A stretch of 64,000 nucleotides of DNA from Pararhodobacter aggregans. GTDB lineage: Bacteria; Pseudomonadota; Alphaproteobacteria; Rhodobacterales; Rhodobacteraceae. A model generated the notes under the pieces. It was not told the DNA's origin, did not search any database, and saw only the letters and a program-made list of their open reading frames with translations. Positions 17,389 to 25,072 of this stretch are shown piece by piece. Made by a program: the position numbers and the translations under genes. The stretch lies in assembly GCF_003075525.1 (NCBI RefSeq), contig NZ_QDDR01000001.1:434001-498000 (forward strand), in the 5' to 3' direction. Each line of letters starts with the position of its first letter. Within the stretch, counting starts at the first letter, position 1.

Positions 17389-19044
17389 TTAGCGCGAGAA
17401 TTTCTTGTATTTGACCCGCTTGGGTTCGACCGCATCGGGGCCCAGACGGCGGATCTTGTCTTCCTCATAGGCCTCGAAGTTGCCTTCGAACCATTCGACC
17501 TTGGCCTCGCCCTCGAAGGCGAGGATATGCGTGCAAAGCCGGTCGAGGAAGAAGCGGTCGTGCGAGATGATGATCGCGTTGCCGGCGAAATCCTCGATCG
17601 CCGCTTCCAGCGCCTGCAGCGTTTCCACGTCCAGGTCGTTGGTCGGTTCGTCGAGCAGGAGGACGTTGCCGCCCTCTTTCAAGAGCTTCGCCATATGCAC
17701 GCGGTTGCGTTCACCGCCCGACAGCAGGCCGACTTTCTTCTGCTGGTCGCCGCCCTTGAAGTTGAAGGCGCCGCAATAGGCCCGGCTGTTGACCTGGGCA
17801 TCGCCCAGCTCGATCAGCTCGGCCCCGCCGGAGATCTCTTCCCAGACGGTCGCGTTGGGGTCGAGCGCGTCGCGCGACTGGTCGACATAGGCCAGCTTCA
17901 CCGTGTCCCCCAGCGTGACCGAGCCCGCATCGGGTTGTTCCTTGCCGGTAATCATGCGGAACAGCGTCGATTTCCCGGCGCCGTTCGGGCCGATCACGCC
18001 GACGATGGCGCCCGGCGGAATGCTGAACGACAGGTTCTCGATCAGCTGGCGGTCGCCGTAATGCTTGCTGAGGTTCTCGACCTCGATCACCTTGCCGCCC
18101 AGACGCGGGCCGTTGGGGATGATGATCTGGGCCTTGCCCACGCGTTCCTTCTCGGACTGGTCGGCCATCTTTTCGTAGGCCGAGATACGGGCCTTCGACT
18201 TCGCCTGACGGGCCTTGGCCCCGGCGCGGATCCATTCCAGTTCCTTTTCCAGAACCTTCTGCTTGGCCTTGTCCTCGCGCGCTTCCTGCGCCACGCGCTT
18301 GGCCTTCTGTTCCAGCCAGGCGGAGTAGTTCCCCTCGTAGGGAATGCCGCGCCCGCGCTCCAGCTCCAGAATCCACGACGTGATGTCGTCGAGGAAATAG
18401 CGGTCGTGCGTGACGCAGAGGATGGTGCCCTTGTACTCGATCAGGTGCTTTTGCAGCCAGGCGATGGTTTCGGCATCGAGGTGGTTGGTCGGTTCGTCCA
18501 GCAGCAGCATGTCGGGCGCTTCCAAGAGCAACTTGCAGAGCGCCACGCGGCGACGCTCCCCGCCCGAGAGGGTCGCGACATCGGCGTCGTCGGCCGGGCA
18601 GCGCAGCGCTTCCATCGCCACATCGACCTGGCTGTCGAGATCCCAGAGGTTCTCGGCGTCGATCTCGTCTTGCAGCTTCGCCATCTCCTCGGCCGTCTCG
18701 TCCGAGTAGTTCATGGCGAGTTCGTTGTAGCGGTCGAGCTTCACCTGCTTGGCCGCCACGCCCAGCATGACGTTGCCGCGCACGTCGAGGCTTTCATCCA
18801 GCGCGGGCTCCTGCGGCAGGTAGCCGACCTTGGCGCCCTTGGCGGCCCAGGCCTCGCCGGAGAAATCCTTGTCGATGCCCGCCATGATGCGCAAGAGCGT
18901 CGATTTACCGGCGCCGTTGACGCCGACGACACCGATCTTCACACCGGGCAGAAAGTTCAGGCGGATGTTCTCGAAGCATTTCTTGCCGCCGGGGTAGGTC
19001 TTGGACACGCCATCCATGTGATAGACGTACTGATACGAGGCCAT
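17389..19044 (-). CDS. ettA: Energy-dependent translational throttle protein EttA (ABC-F)
   Basis: A 551-residue ABC-F ATPase that binds the ribosomal E site and gates the first elongation step according to the ATP/ADP ratio. It has two ABC cassettes. The first has Walker A GVNGAGKST (about 41-49), signature LSGGERRRVAL and Walker B LLLDEPTNHLD. The second has GPNGAGKST, LSGGERNRVHMAKLL and LLLDEPTNDLD. Between the first pair of motifs lies the EttA arm, and the linker (about 240-320) is rich in Lys, Glu and Arg as in the P-site tRNA-interaction motif. No membrane segment is present. Length matches E. coli EttA (555). Confidence 0.97.
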   Translation of the reverse strand: MASYQYVYHMDGVSKTYPGGKKCFENIRLNFLPGVKIGVVGVNGAGKSTLLRIMAGIDKDFSGEAWAAKGAKVGYLPQEPALDESLDVRGNVMLGVAAKQVKLDRYNELAMNYSDETAEEMAKLQDEIDAENLWDLDSQVDVAMEALRCPADDADVATLSGGERRRVALCKLLLEAPDMLLLDEPTNHLDAETIAWLQKHLIEYKGTILCVTHDRYFLDDITSWILELERGRGIPYEGNYSAWLEQKAKRVAQEAREDKAKQKVLEKELEWIRAGAKARQAKSKARISAYEKMADQSEKERVGKAQIIIPNGPRLGGKVIEVENLSKHYGDRQLIENLSFSIPPGAIVGVIGPNGAGKSTLFRMITGKEQPDAGSVTLGDTVKLAYVDQSRDALDPNATVWEEISGGAELIELGDAQVNSRAYCGAFNFKGGDQQKKVGLLSGGERNRVHMAKLLKEGGNVLLLDEPTNDLDVETLQALEAAIEDFAGNAIIISHDRFFLDRLCTHILAFEGEAKVEWFEGNFEAYEEDKIRRLGPDAVEPKRVKYKKFSR

Positions 19045-19225
19045 CTCACGCTCCAGATATAACGGGGATTTGCACGTTCCCTACAGGGGCGGGGGCCTCG
19101 CTGCAAGCCGTGCCTCTTTCCCTCGGCCCCGCCAGCCTCCATACTGCACGTCTTGCGACTATCCCTGGCTTGCTGTGAAACCCGATCCCATCCCGACCCC
19201 ACAGCCATTGATCCCGGAGTTCTTC

Positions 19226-20107
19226 ATGCCCTTCGATTCCATCGGCGGCGGCACTATCGTCCTGTTGCTGCTTGCCATTTTCATCATCATTTCGCTGTTC
19301 CTGGGCGTGCGCATCGTGCCCCAGTCGCAGAAATACGTCGTGGAACGCTTCGGCCGCCTGCGCGCCGTGCTGGGCCCGGGGATCAACCTGATCGTGCCCT
19401 TCGTCGATACCGTGGCGCACAAGGTCTCGATCCTGGAACGCCAGCTGCCCAACCAGCGGCAGGACGCCATCACCACCGACAACGTGCTGGTGCAGGTCGA
19501 GACTTCGGTCTTCTACCGCATCATGGAGCCGGAAAAGACCGTCTACCGGATCCGCGACGTGGATGCGGCGATCCTGACGACCGTCGCCGGTATCGTGCGC
19601 TCGGAAATCGGCACGATGGAACTGGACGAGGTCCAGTCGAACCGCGCCCGCCTGACGCAGAAGATCGGCGCGGCGATTGCCGATGTGGTCGACGATTGGG
19701 GGATCGTGGTCACCCGCGCCGAACTCCTCGACGTGAACCTCGACGAGGCGACCCGCGCCGCCATGCTGCAACAGCTCAACGCCGAGCGGGCCCGCCGTGC
19801 CGCGGTGACCGAGGCCGAGGGCAAGCGGCGCGCCGTGGAGCTCGCCTCTGACGGGGAACTCTACGCCGCCGAGCAGGAGGCCAAGGCCAAGCGCATCACC
19901 GCCGACGCCGAGGCCTATGCCACCGGCGTCATCGCCGAGGCCATCGCCAAGAACGGGCTGGAGGCCGCGCAATACCAGATCGCGCTGGCCCAGGTCGAGG
20001 CGATGAAGAAAGTGGCCGAGGGGCAGGGCAAGCAGACCGTCATCCTGCCCGCGCATCTGATGGATGCCTTCGGCGACGCCTTCAAGATGCTGAAGGGCAA
20101 GCCATGA
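19226..20107 (+). CDS. SPFH-domain membrane protein (stomatin/QmcA-like)
   Basis: A 293-residue protein with one N-terminal membrane helix (TIVLLLLAIFIIISLFLGV, about residues 10-28), then the SPFH/band-7 domain (VPQSQKYVVERFGRLRAVLG, PGINLIVPFVD, DVQFN-like ITTDNVLVQVETSVFYRI) and a long coiled C-terminal helix rich in Ala/Glu/Lys (about 190-260). Family members form ring-like membrane microdomain scaffolds and associate with proteases such as FtsH. The nfeD gene overlaps its stop (ATGA), the classical SPFH-NfeD pair, so the two products probably form one complex. GGAG at 19215-19218 supports the start. Confidence 0.9.
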   Translation: MPFDSIGGGTIVLLLLAIFIIISLFLGVRIVPQSQKYVVERFGRLRAVLGPGINLIVPFVDTVAHKVSILERQLPNQRQDAITTDNVLVQVETSVFYRIMEPEKTVYRIRDVDAAILTTVAGIVRSEIGTMELDEVQSNRARLTQKIGAAIADVVDDWGIVVTRAELLDVNLDEATRAAMLQQLNAERARRAAVTEAEGKRRAVELASDGELYAAEQEAKAKRITADAEAYATGVIAEAIAKNGLEAAQYQIALAQVEAMKKVAEGQGKQTVILPAHLMDAFGDAFKMLKGKP

Positions 20108-20391
20108 TGCACGAGATGTGGTGGGTCTGGATCGCCGCGGGTCTGGCGCTGGCCATTGTCGAGGTGCTGGTGCCGGGCTTCCTGTTCGCCGGTTTCGCGG
20201 TCGGTGCGGTGATTACCGGGGTGGTCGTCGGCCTGGCGCTGCCGGGGATGGACTGGATGACCGGCTCGCTCACCGTGTCGCTGGTGGTCTTCGCGGTGAT
20301 CTCGGTCGTGGCCTGGCTGGCGATGCGGGCGGTGCTGGGGGTCCGGCAGGGCCAGATGAAACGCATCGACCACGACATCAACGAAGACTGA
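20104..20391 (+). CDS. NfeD-family membrane protein
   Basis: A 95-residue protein with three hydrophobic segments (WWVWIAAGLALAIVEVLVPGF, LFAGFAVGAVITGVVVGLAL, VSLVVFAVISVVAWLAMRAVL). It has the short form of NfeD and lacks the C-terminal OB-fold domain and the N-terminal protease of longer NfeD1 proteins. It starts at ATG 20104 overlapping the SPFH gene stop; a second ATG at 20107 is possible. Its partner is the SPFH protein, and a role in membrane-domain or protein-quality control is inferred from that pairing. A strong hairpin terminator follows 5 bases after the stop. Confidence 0.85.
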   Translation: MMHEMWWVWIAAGLALAIVEVLVPGFLFAGFAVGAVITGVVVGLALPGMDWMTGSLTVSLVVFAVISVVAWLAMRAVLGVRQGQMKRIDHDINED

Positions 20392-20396
20392 CGACG

Positions 20397-20417
20397 GGGG
20401 GCCTCGGGGCCCCCTTT
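20397..20417. terminator. Terminator between nfeD and the sugar transferase gene
   Basis: GGGGGCC (20397-20403), loop TCGG, GGCCCCC (20408-20414), then TTT. It lies between convergent genes. Confidence 0.7.
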
Positions 20418-20419
20418 CC

Positions 20420-21025
20420 CTATCGGGCCGAGGGGAACAGCGTCTTGCGGACGAGGTTCAGGTCGAAGCAGAAGCTGCGGTTCCTCTGATAGATCAGGTC
20501 GATCCGCGCCTTTCTGGGGGCGCAGGTGCGGCCATAGATGGCTTCGGTTTCCTCGGCCGTCCTGGTGCGCGCCAGCAAACGCTCCTCGTGCCGGGCGAAG
20601 GCAATGGTGGCAAGGCCGGTCAGCCCGGGGCGGCTTTTCAACACCTCGCCGTAAAGATCGGGGAAACGCTCGACATAAAGTCTGAGCGGCGGGCGCGGCC
20701 CCACCACCGAGATGTCCCCGCGCCAGAGGTTCCACAGCTGCGGCAGCTCATCCAGCCGCCGCCGCCTGAGCCAGCGGCCGGTCGGTGTGATGCGCGGCGC
20801 CTTGTGCCCGCCCGACGCCCCGGTATCGGCCGGATCCACCCGCATGGTGCGGAACTTCCACAGCCGGAAGCCCTGGGTCGGGGTCCGCATCCGCTCGCCC
20901 GCGTGAAAGATCGGCCGCCCGTCGCGCAGCAGGATCACCAGCGCGATGACGAGGATCATCGGCGCCACGAAAGGGGTTATCATGGCCGCGGTCCACAGAT
21001 CGAAGGCGCGTTTTGCAGGCGTCAT
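20420..21025 (-). CDS. Bacterial sugar transferase (undecaprenyl-phosphate phosphoglycosyl transferase, short ExoY type)
   Basis: A 201-residue monotopic phosphoglycosyl transferase that puts the first sugar phosphate on undecaprenyl phosphate for exopolysaccharide or O-antigen assembly. The family signature is visible: KRAFDLWTAAMITPFVAPM reentrant helix, FRTM near residues 58-61, LPQLWNLWRGDISVVGPRPP near 93-112 with the ED/GD catalytic region, and the RPGLTGLATI motif. It has no N-terminal multi-helix domain, as in ExoY rather than WbaP. ATG at 21025 is chosen (MTPAKRAFDLW); the frame stays open for 60 more residues to 21205 without family similarity. No other polysaccharide genes adjoin. 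Confidence 0.85.
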   Translation of the reverse strand: MTPAKRAFDLWTAAMITPFVAPMILVIALVILLRDGRPIFHAGERMRTPTQGFRLWKFRTMRVDPADTGASGGHKAPRITPTGRWLRRRRLDELPQLWNLWRGDISVVGPRPPLRLYVERFPDLYGEVLKSRPGLTGLATIAFARHEERLLARTRTAEETEAIYGRTCAPRKARIDLIYQRNRSFCFDLNLVRKTLFPSAR

Positions 21026-21210
21026 CGGCGTACCCTCGCGTCCCCGCCCCTCGGCGCTGGCAGGCTGAGCGCAAGCCCCCGGCCGCCCCGGATCGCCGAG
21101 TGCCGCCCTTGCCCGATGCGCCACCTGGCGCAGATACTCGCTACCCACTTCATCCTCTGTTTCTGCCACGAGCGTCGCCACGATGCCATCGGAATTGCGC
21201 CGCAAATTGA

Positions 21211-21239
21211 TTGACTGACCGGACGGTTGATGAAAGTAT
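21211..21239 (+). promoter_or_regulatory. paa operon promoter with candidate TetR (PaaR) operator
   Basis: TTGACT at 21211-21216 and AAGTAT at 21234-21239 form a promoter with a 17-base spacer. Inside the spacer is ACCGGACGGT (21218-21227), ACCG and CGGT arms about 2 bases, of the ACCG/CGGT type common for TetR operators. The operon's last gene encodes a TetR regulator. The rest of the 248-base gap (21026-21210) shows nothing else. Confidence 0.45.
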
Positions 21240-21273
21240 TCCCGGGCGCGGAATCGCGTGCAGGGAGGATGAC

Positions 21274-22062
21274 ATGAGCGATTCGGACACCGTTCTGGTG
21301 AGCCTTGAAGCGGGCGTGCTGGAAATCACGCTGAACCGGCCCGAGAGGCTCAATTCCTTCAACGAAGACCAGCATATGGCCCTGCGCGCGGCCCTGACCC
21401 GTGCCGCCGCCGAGGCCCGCGCCGTGCTGCTGACCGGCGCCGGTCGGGGCTTCTGCGCCGGGCAGGATCTGGGCGACCGCGACCCACGCAAGATGGACGG
21501 GCCCCCCGATCTGGGCGACACGGTGCGCCGTCTCTGGGCGCCGCTGATCCGCCAGATCAAGGCCCTGCCGATGCCGGTGATCTGCGCGGTCAATGGCGTG
21601 GCGGCGGGGGCGGGGTCCTCGTTGGCCTTGGCCTGCGACCTGACGCTGGCCGCGGAATCGGCAAAATTCATCCAGTCCTTCGGCAAGGTCGGCCTCATTC
21701 CCGACACCGCTGGCAGCTGGCACCTGCCCAAGCTGCTGGGCCCGCAGCGGGCCATGGGCCTTGCCCTGACCGCGCAGCCGCTGCCGGCGCAGCAGGCCGC
21801 CGACTGGGGCCTGATCTGGCAATCCCTGCCCGATGACCAGCTGATGACCGAGGCCCGCGCGCTGGCCTGCAAGCTCGCCGCCGGTCCGACCTTCGGCTAC
21901 GCCAGCACCAAGCGGGCGATGCAGGCGGCCCAGACCAACACGCTCGACGCGCATCTGGAGCTGGAGGCCGAGCTGATGAAAGCCTGCGGCGAAAGCGCCG
22001 ATTACGCCGAGGGCGTCGCCGCCTTCCTCGACAAGCGCCAGCCGGAGTTCAAAGGCCAATGA
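21274..22062 (+). CDS. paaG: Enoyl-CoA hydratase/isomerase, PaaG-like
   Basis: A 262-residue crotonase-fold protein. The N-terminal ITLNRPERLNSFNEDQH, the oxyanion-hole segments GRGFCAGQDLGDR (about 66-78) and VNGVAAGAGSSLALACDL (about 107-124), and FGKVGLIPDTAGSW (with the catalytic Asp of PDT/S) match the PaaG group, which isomerises ring-epoxyphenylacetyl-CoA to the oxepin in phenylacetate degradation. The assignment to PaaG rests on the following paaI-paaK-tetR genes as much as on sequence. GGGAGG precedes the ATG at 21274. The oxygenase genes paaABCDE and the other lower-pathway genes are not in this window. Confidence 0.85.
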   Translation: MSDSDTVLVSLEAGVLEITLNRPERLNSFNEDQHMALRAALTRAAAEARAVLLTGAGRGFCAGQDLGDRDPRKMDGPPDLGDTVRRLWAPLIRQIKALPMPVICAVNGVAAGAGSSLALACDLTLAAESAKFIQSFGKVGLIPDTAGSWHLPKLLGPQRAMGLALTAQPLPAQQAADWGLIWQSLPDDQLMTEARALACKLAAGPTFGYASTKRAMQAAQTNTLDAHLELEAELMKACGESADYAEGVAAFLDKRQPEFKGQ

Positions 22063-22487
22063 CCCCCGACGAACTGGCCCAGGCCTGCGCCGCCGCCATG
22101 TGGGCCGACGACAACGCCACGCAGCACCTGGGCATGGAGCTGTCCGATGTCCGCGCCGGCCACGCCACCATGAAAATGCGCGTCCGGCCCGAGATGACCA
22201 ACGGCCACAAGATCTGTCACGGCGGCTATATCTTCACGCTGGCGGACAGCGCCTTCGCCTTCGCCTGCAACACCTACAACCAGCGCGTCGTGGCCCAGAT
22301 GGGCCAGATCACCTTCCTCGCCCCGGGGCAGGAAGGGGACGTGCTGACCGCCCGCGCCGTGGAAGTCTGGCGTCAGGGGCGCAGCGGCATCTACGACATT
22401 ACCGTGACCCGGCAGGACGGCACCAAGATCGCCGAATTCCGCGGCCATTCGCGCAGCATCAAGGGCACCCATCTGCCCGAGGAGTGA
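22059..22487 (+). CDS. paaI: Hydroxyphenylacetyl-CoA thioesterase PaaI
   Basis: A 142-residue hotdog-fold thioesterase. MTNGHKICHGGYIFTLADSA (about residues 46-65) is the PaaI active-site helix, with Asn, His-Gly-Gly and the catalytic Asp. In phenylacetate degradation it rescues CoA from dead-end ring-hydroxylated thioesters. Its start overlaps the stop of the PaaG-like gene by four bases (ATGA), so it is translationally coupled, and paaK follows after 3 bases. Length and motif order are those of typical PaaI tetramers. Confidence 0.92.
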   Translation: MTPDELAQACAAAMWADDNATQHLGMELSDVRAGHATMKMRVRPEMTNGHKICHGGYIFTLADSAFAFACNTYNQRVVAQMGQITFLAPGQEGDVLTARAVEVWRQGRSGIYDITVTRQDGTKIAEFRGHSRSIKGTHLPEE

Positions 22488-22490
22488 ACC

Positions 22491-23801
22491 ATGGAAAACC
22501 TCTCTCCCCGTCCCGGCGATCTGGAGCCGATCGAGACCGCCTCCCGCGACGAAATCGCCGCCCTGCAGCTGGAGCGGATGAAATGGTCGCTGCGCCACGC
22601 CTATGACAATTCGCCCTTCTACCGGGCCCGGTTCGACGCGCATGGTGTCCATCCGGATGACCTCAAGTCCCTGGCGGATCTGGCGAAATTCCCCTTCACC
22701 TACAAGACCGACCTGCGCGACAATTACCCGTTCGGGATGTTCGCCGTCCCGCGGGAGCAGATCCTGCGGATCCATGCCTCCTCCGGCACCACCGGCAAGC
22801 CGACGGTCGTGGGCTACACCAGGCGCGACCTCGATGTCTGGGCCGATTGCGGCGCGCGCTCGATCCGGGCCTCGGGGGGGCGTGCGGGCGACATCGTGCA
22901 TGTGGCCTATGGCTACGGGCTTTTCACCGGCGGCCTCGGCGCCCATGCGGCGGCGGAACGGCTGGGCTGCACCGTGGTCCCCGTCTCGGGCGGGATGACC
23001 GAGCGGCAGGTGACGCTGATCCAGGATTTCAAGCCGCGGATCATCATGGTCACGCCCAGCTACATGCTGTCGATCCTTGATGAATTCCGCCGTCAGGGGC
23101 TGGACCCGCGCGAGTCCTCGCTGGCCGTCGGCATCTTCGGCGCCGAGCCCTGGACCAACGCCATGCGGCGCGAGATCGAGGATGCCTTCGACATGCACGC
23201 CGTTGATATCTATGGCCTTTCCGAGGTCATGGGGCCGGGCGTGGCCAATGAATGCGTGGAAACCAAGGACGGGCTGCACATCTGGGAGGACCATTTCTAT
23301 CCCGAGATCATCAACCCCGAGACCGGCGAGCCGGTGGCCGATGGCGAGATGGGGGAACTCGTGTTCACCACGCTCACCAAGGAGGGCCTGCCGATCATCC
23401 GCTACCGCACCCGCGACCTGACGCGCCTTCTGCCCGGCACGGCCCGCTCCATGCGGCGGATGGAGAAGATCACCGGCCGCTCGGACGACATGATTATCCT
23501 GCGCGGGGTCAACGTGTTCCCCACCCAGATCGAGGAGCAGATCCTGAAATGCGCCGGCCTCGCGCCGCATTTCCAGATCGAATTGGTCCGCAACGACCGG
23601 ATGGATGCGATGATCGTGCATTGCGAGGCGACCGGGGCCGCCGCCAGTGCCGAGGCCCGCGCGGCATCTGGCAAGGAACTCGCGCATCACATCAAGTCGG
23701 TGGTGGGTGTGTCGTCGAAGATCCAGGTACACGAACCGGGCGGTGCCCCGCGTTCCGAGGGCAAGGCGAAACGCGTCGTCGACAACCGGCCCAAGGGCTG
23801 A
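22491..23801 (+). CDS. paaK: Phenylacetate-CoA ligase
   Basis: A 436-residue adenylate-forming enzyme that makes phenylacetyl-CoA from phenylacetate, ATP and CoA, the first step of the paa pathway. The P-loop-like AMP motif is HASSSGTTGKPTVVGYTRRD (near residues 93-112; ASSGTTGKPT). YGLSEVMGPGV gives the substrate and adenine site, and YRTRDLTRLLPG with GRSDDMIILRGVNVFPTQIE form the hinge and C-terminal domain. Length (430-440) and motifs are standard. The operon order here is paaG-like, paaI, paaK, tetR. Confidence 0.95.
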   Translation: MENLSPRPGDLEPIETASRDEIAALQLERMKWSLRHAYDNSPFYRARFDAHGVHPDDLKSLADLAKFPFTYKTDLRDNYPFGMFAVPREQILRIHASSGTTGKPTVVGYTRRDLDVWADCGARSIRASGGRAGDIVHVAYGYGLFTGGLGAHAAAERLGCTVVPVSGGMTERQVTLIQDFKPRIIMVTPSYMLSILDEFRRQGLDPRESSLAVGIFGAEPWTNAMRREIEDAFDMHAVDIYGLSEVMGPGVANECVETKDGLHIWEDHFYPEIINPETGEPVADGEMGELVFTTLTKEGLPIIRYRTRDLTRLLPGTARSMRRMEKITGRSDDMIILRGVNVFPTQIEEQILKCAGLAPHFQIELVRNDRMDAMIVHCEATGAAASAEARAASGKELAHHIKSVVGVSSKIQVHEPGGAPRSEGKAKRVVDNRPKG

Positions 23802-23804
23802 GCC

Positions 23805-24398
23805 ATGGCCCGCACCCGTGCCGCCGATTTCGAGGACAAGCAGCGCGCGATCCTGTCGAGCGCTGCCGCGGTTCTGGCCGAGCAGGGGATGGACAAGGCC
23901 TCGATGGCCCAGATCGCCGGGCAGGCCGGGGTCTCCAAGGCCTTGCTTTACCACTATTATCCCGGCAAGGACGCGCTGATCTTCGACATCATCCGCACCC
24001 ATCTGAGCGAGCTGGACGCAGCGGTCGAGGCCGCCCACGACCCGGCGCTGCCGCCCCGCGAGCGGCTGCGCGCGCTGGTCGGCGCGGTGCTGGAATGCTA
24101 CCGCGACGCCGACAATTACCACAAGGTGCAGCTGAACGGCACGCCGACCCTGCCCGCCGACCAGCGCCACGAAATCCACGCCATCGAGCGCCGCGTCGTC
24201 GGCCGGTTCTCGGCCGTGCTGCGCGACCTGCGGCCGGGGCTGGCGGCGCCGCTGCTGATGCCGGTCACCATGTCGCTCTTCGGCATGATGAATTGGGTCT
24301 ACATGTGGTTCCGCGACGGCGGCCCGCTGACCCGCGAAGCCTATGCCGATATCGCCACGGCGCTGATCCTCGACGGCATCGGCGGGGTGGGGGGCTAG
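23805..24398 (+). CDS. TetR-family regulator of the phenylacetate operon (PaaR-like)
   Basis: A 197-residue TetR protein. The helix-turn-helix spans residues 12-58 (QRAILSSAAAVLAEQGMDKA, SMAQIAGQAGVSKALLYHYYPGKDALI), with SKALLYHYY as the recognition helix. The C-terminal domain contains FRDGGPLTREAYADIATALILDGIGG, close to regulators found with phenylacetate genes in alpha- and betaproteobacteria, which release DNA on binding phenylacetyl-CoA. As the last gene of the operon, 3 bases after paaK, it should be autoregulated through the operator candidate at 21218. The effector is inferred, not shown. Confidence 0.8.
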   Translation: MARTRAADFEDKQRAILSSAAAVLAEQGMDKASMAQIAGQAGVSKALLYHYYPGKDALIFDIIRTHLSELDAAVEAAHDPALPPRERLRALVGAVLECYRDADNYHKVQLNGTPTLPADQRHEIHAIERRVVGRFSAVLRDLRPGLAAPLLMPVTMSLFGMMNWVYMWFRDGGPLTREAYADIATALILDGIGGVGG

Positions 24399-25072
24399 GG
24401 GGCGGCTCCGGACGGGTCCGGCGGTTTCCTGTCCCCCTTCCATGGTGTCGAAAATGCGGGTGGTGACAGCGATACGTGGTCAACGCCGAGCAGGGCGCAG
24501 GGCCTCGCGTCTCGACCGCCTCATTGCAAGGCTCGACACGGGCGGGGGCGCGATCCCGTGAGCGCCTGCCTCTCCTCTGGCTGGCCGTGGGTCCGATTCG
24601 CGGCATCAGAAACGGCGACAGGCTGGGGGATCGGTGCGGTGCGGACCGGAAAGTCCCTGCCGCAGGGCAGAGCATGCCGGTCGGAGGCGGCGCCGATTTT
24701 TCGGGCGTGCGCTGATGCGGGGAGGCGAAGGCGGGCCCTGGCGGTGCCCGGATCCTTTCCGCGCGCGTCTGTGAGCGGCCGCCTGACCGCGCCCGCGACC
24801 CGACCGGGGGACGCCCGTTCTGCCGGGGCGGGCCGCTCCGGGCGGTCGGCGTTGGCCCATTGGACAAGGTCGTGGCTGATCCCGCTGTCGAGCCTCTGTT
24901 GTCTGCGGCGGCCGGCCCGGCCGGTCCTGGTCCGGCCGAGAGACGCGCGAGCGGGCGGACCCTGCCCGGAAGGGGCGGTTGGCAGGCAGGGATGGCGCCG
25001 CCGCATTGGATCGTTGAGTTCCAGGGCTCGCTTTCGCAGGCGGCCGCCCGGTCCCTCGGTCCCGCGCCCGGA
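24399..25072. other. 674-base gap between convergent genes, no gene recognised
   Basis: Both neighbours end here (tetR on the plus strand, the 763-residue secreted protein on the minus strand). Several frames stay open, as expected at this G+C, but none has a ribosome-binding site with a recognisable protein; their translations are Arg/Pro/Gly-rich. Short inverted repeats are present (for example CCGGCC runs near 24910). It may hold gene debris or an unannotated RNA. I can support no feature in it. Confidence 0.6.

Noticed and set aside
21026-21205. N-terminal extension of the sugar transferase by 60 residues
   Set aside because: The frame is open, but the added sequence has no family similarity and the ATG at 21025 has a suitable GAGGG upstream.
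22002-24443. Open minus-strand frame of about 813 codons across the paa genes
   Set aside because: It lies opposite four well-supported genes; the composition is that of antisense GC-rich coding DNA.
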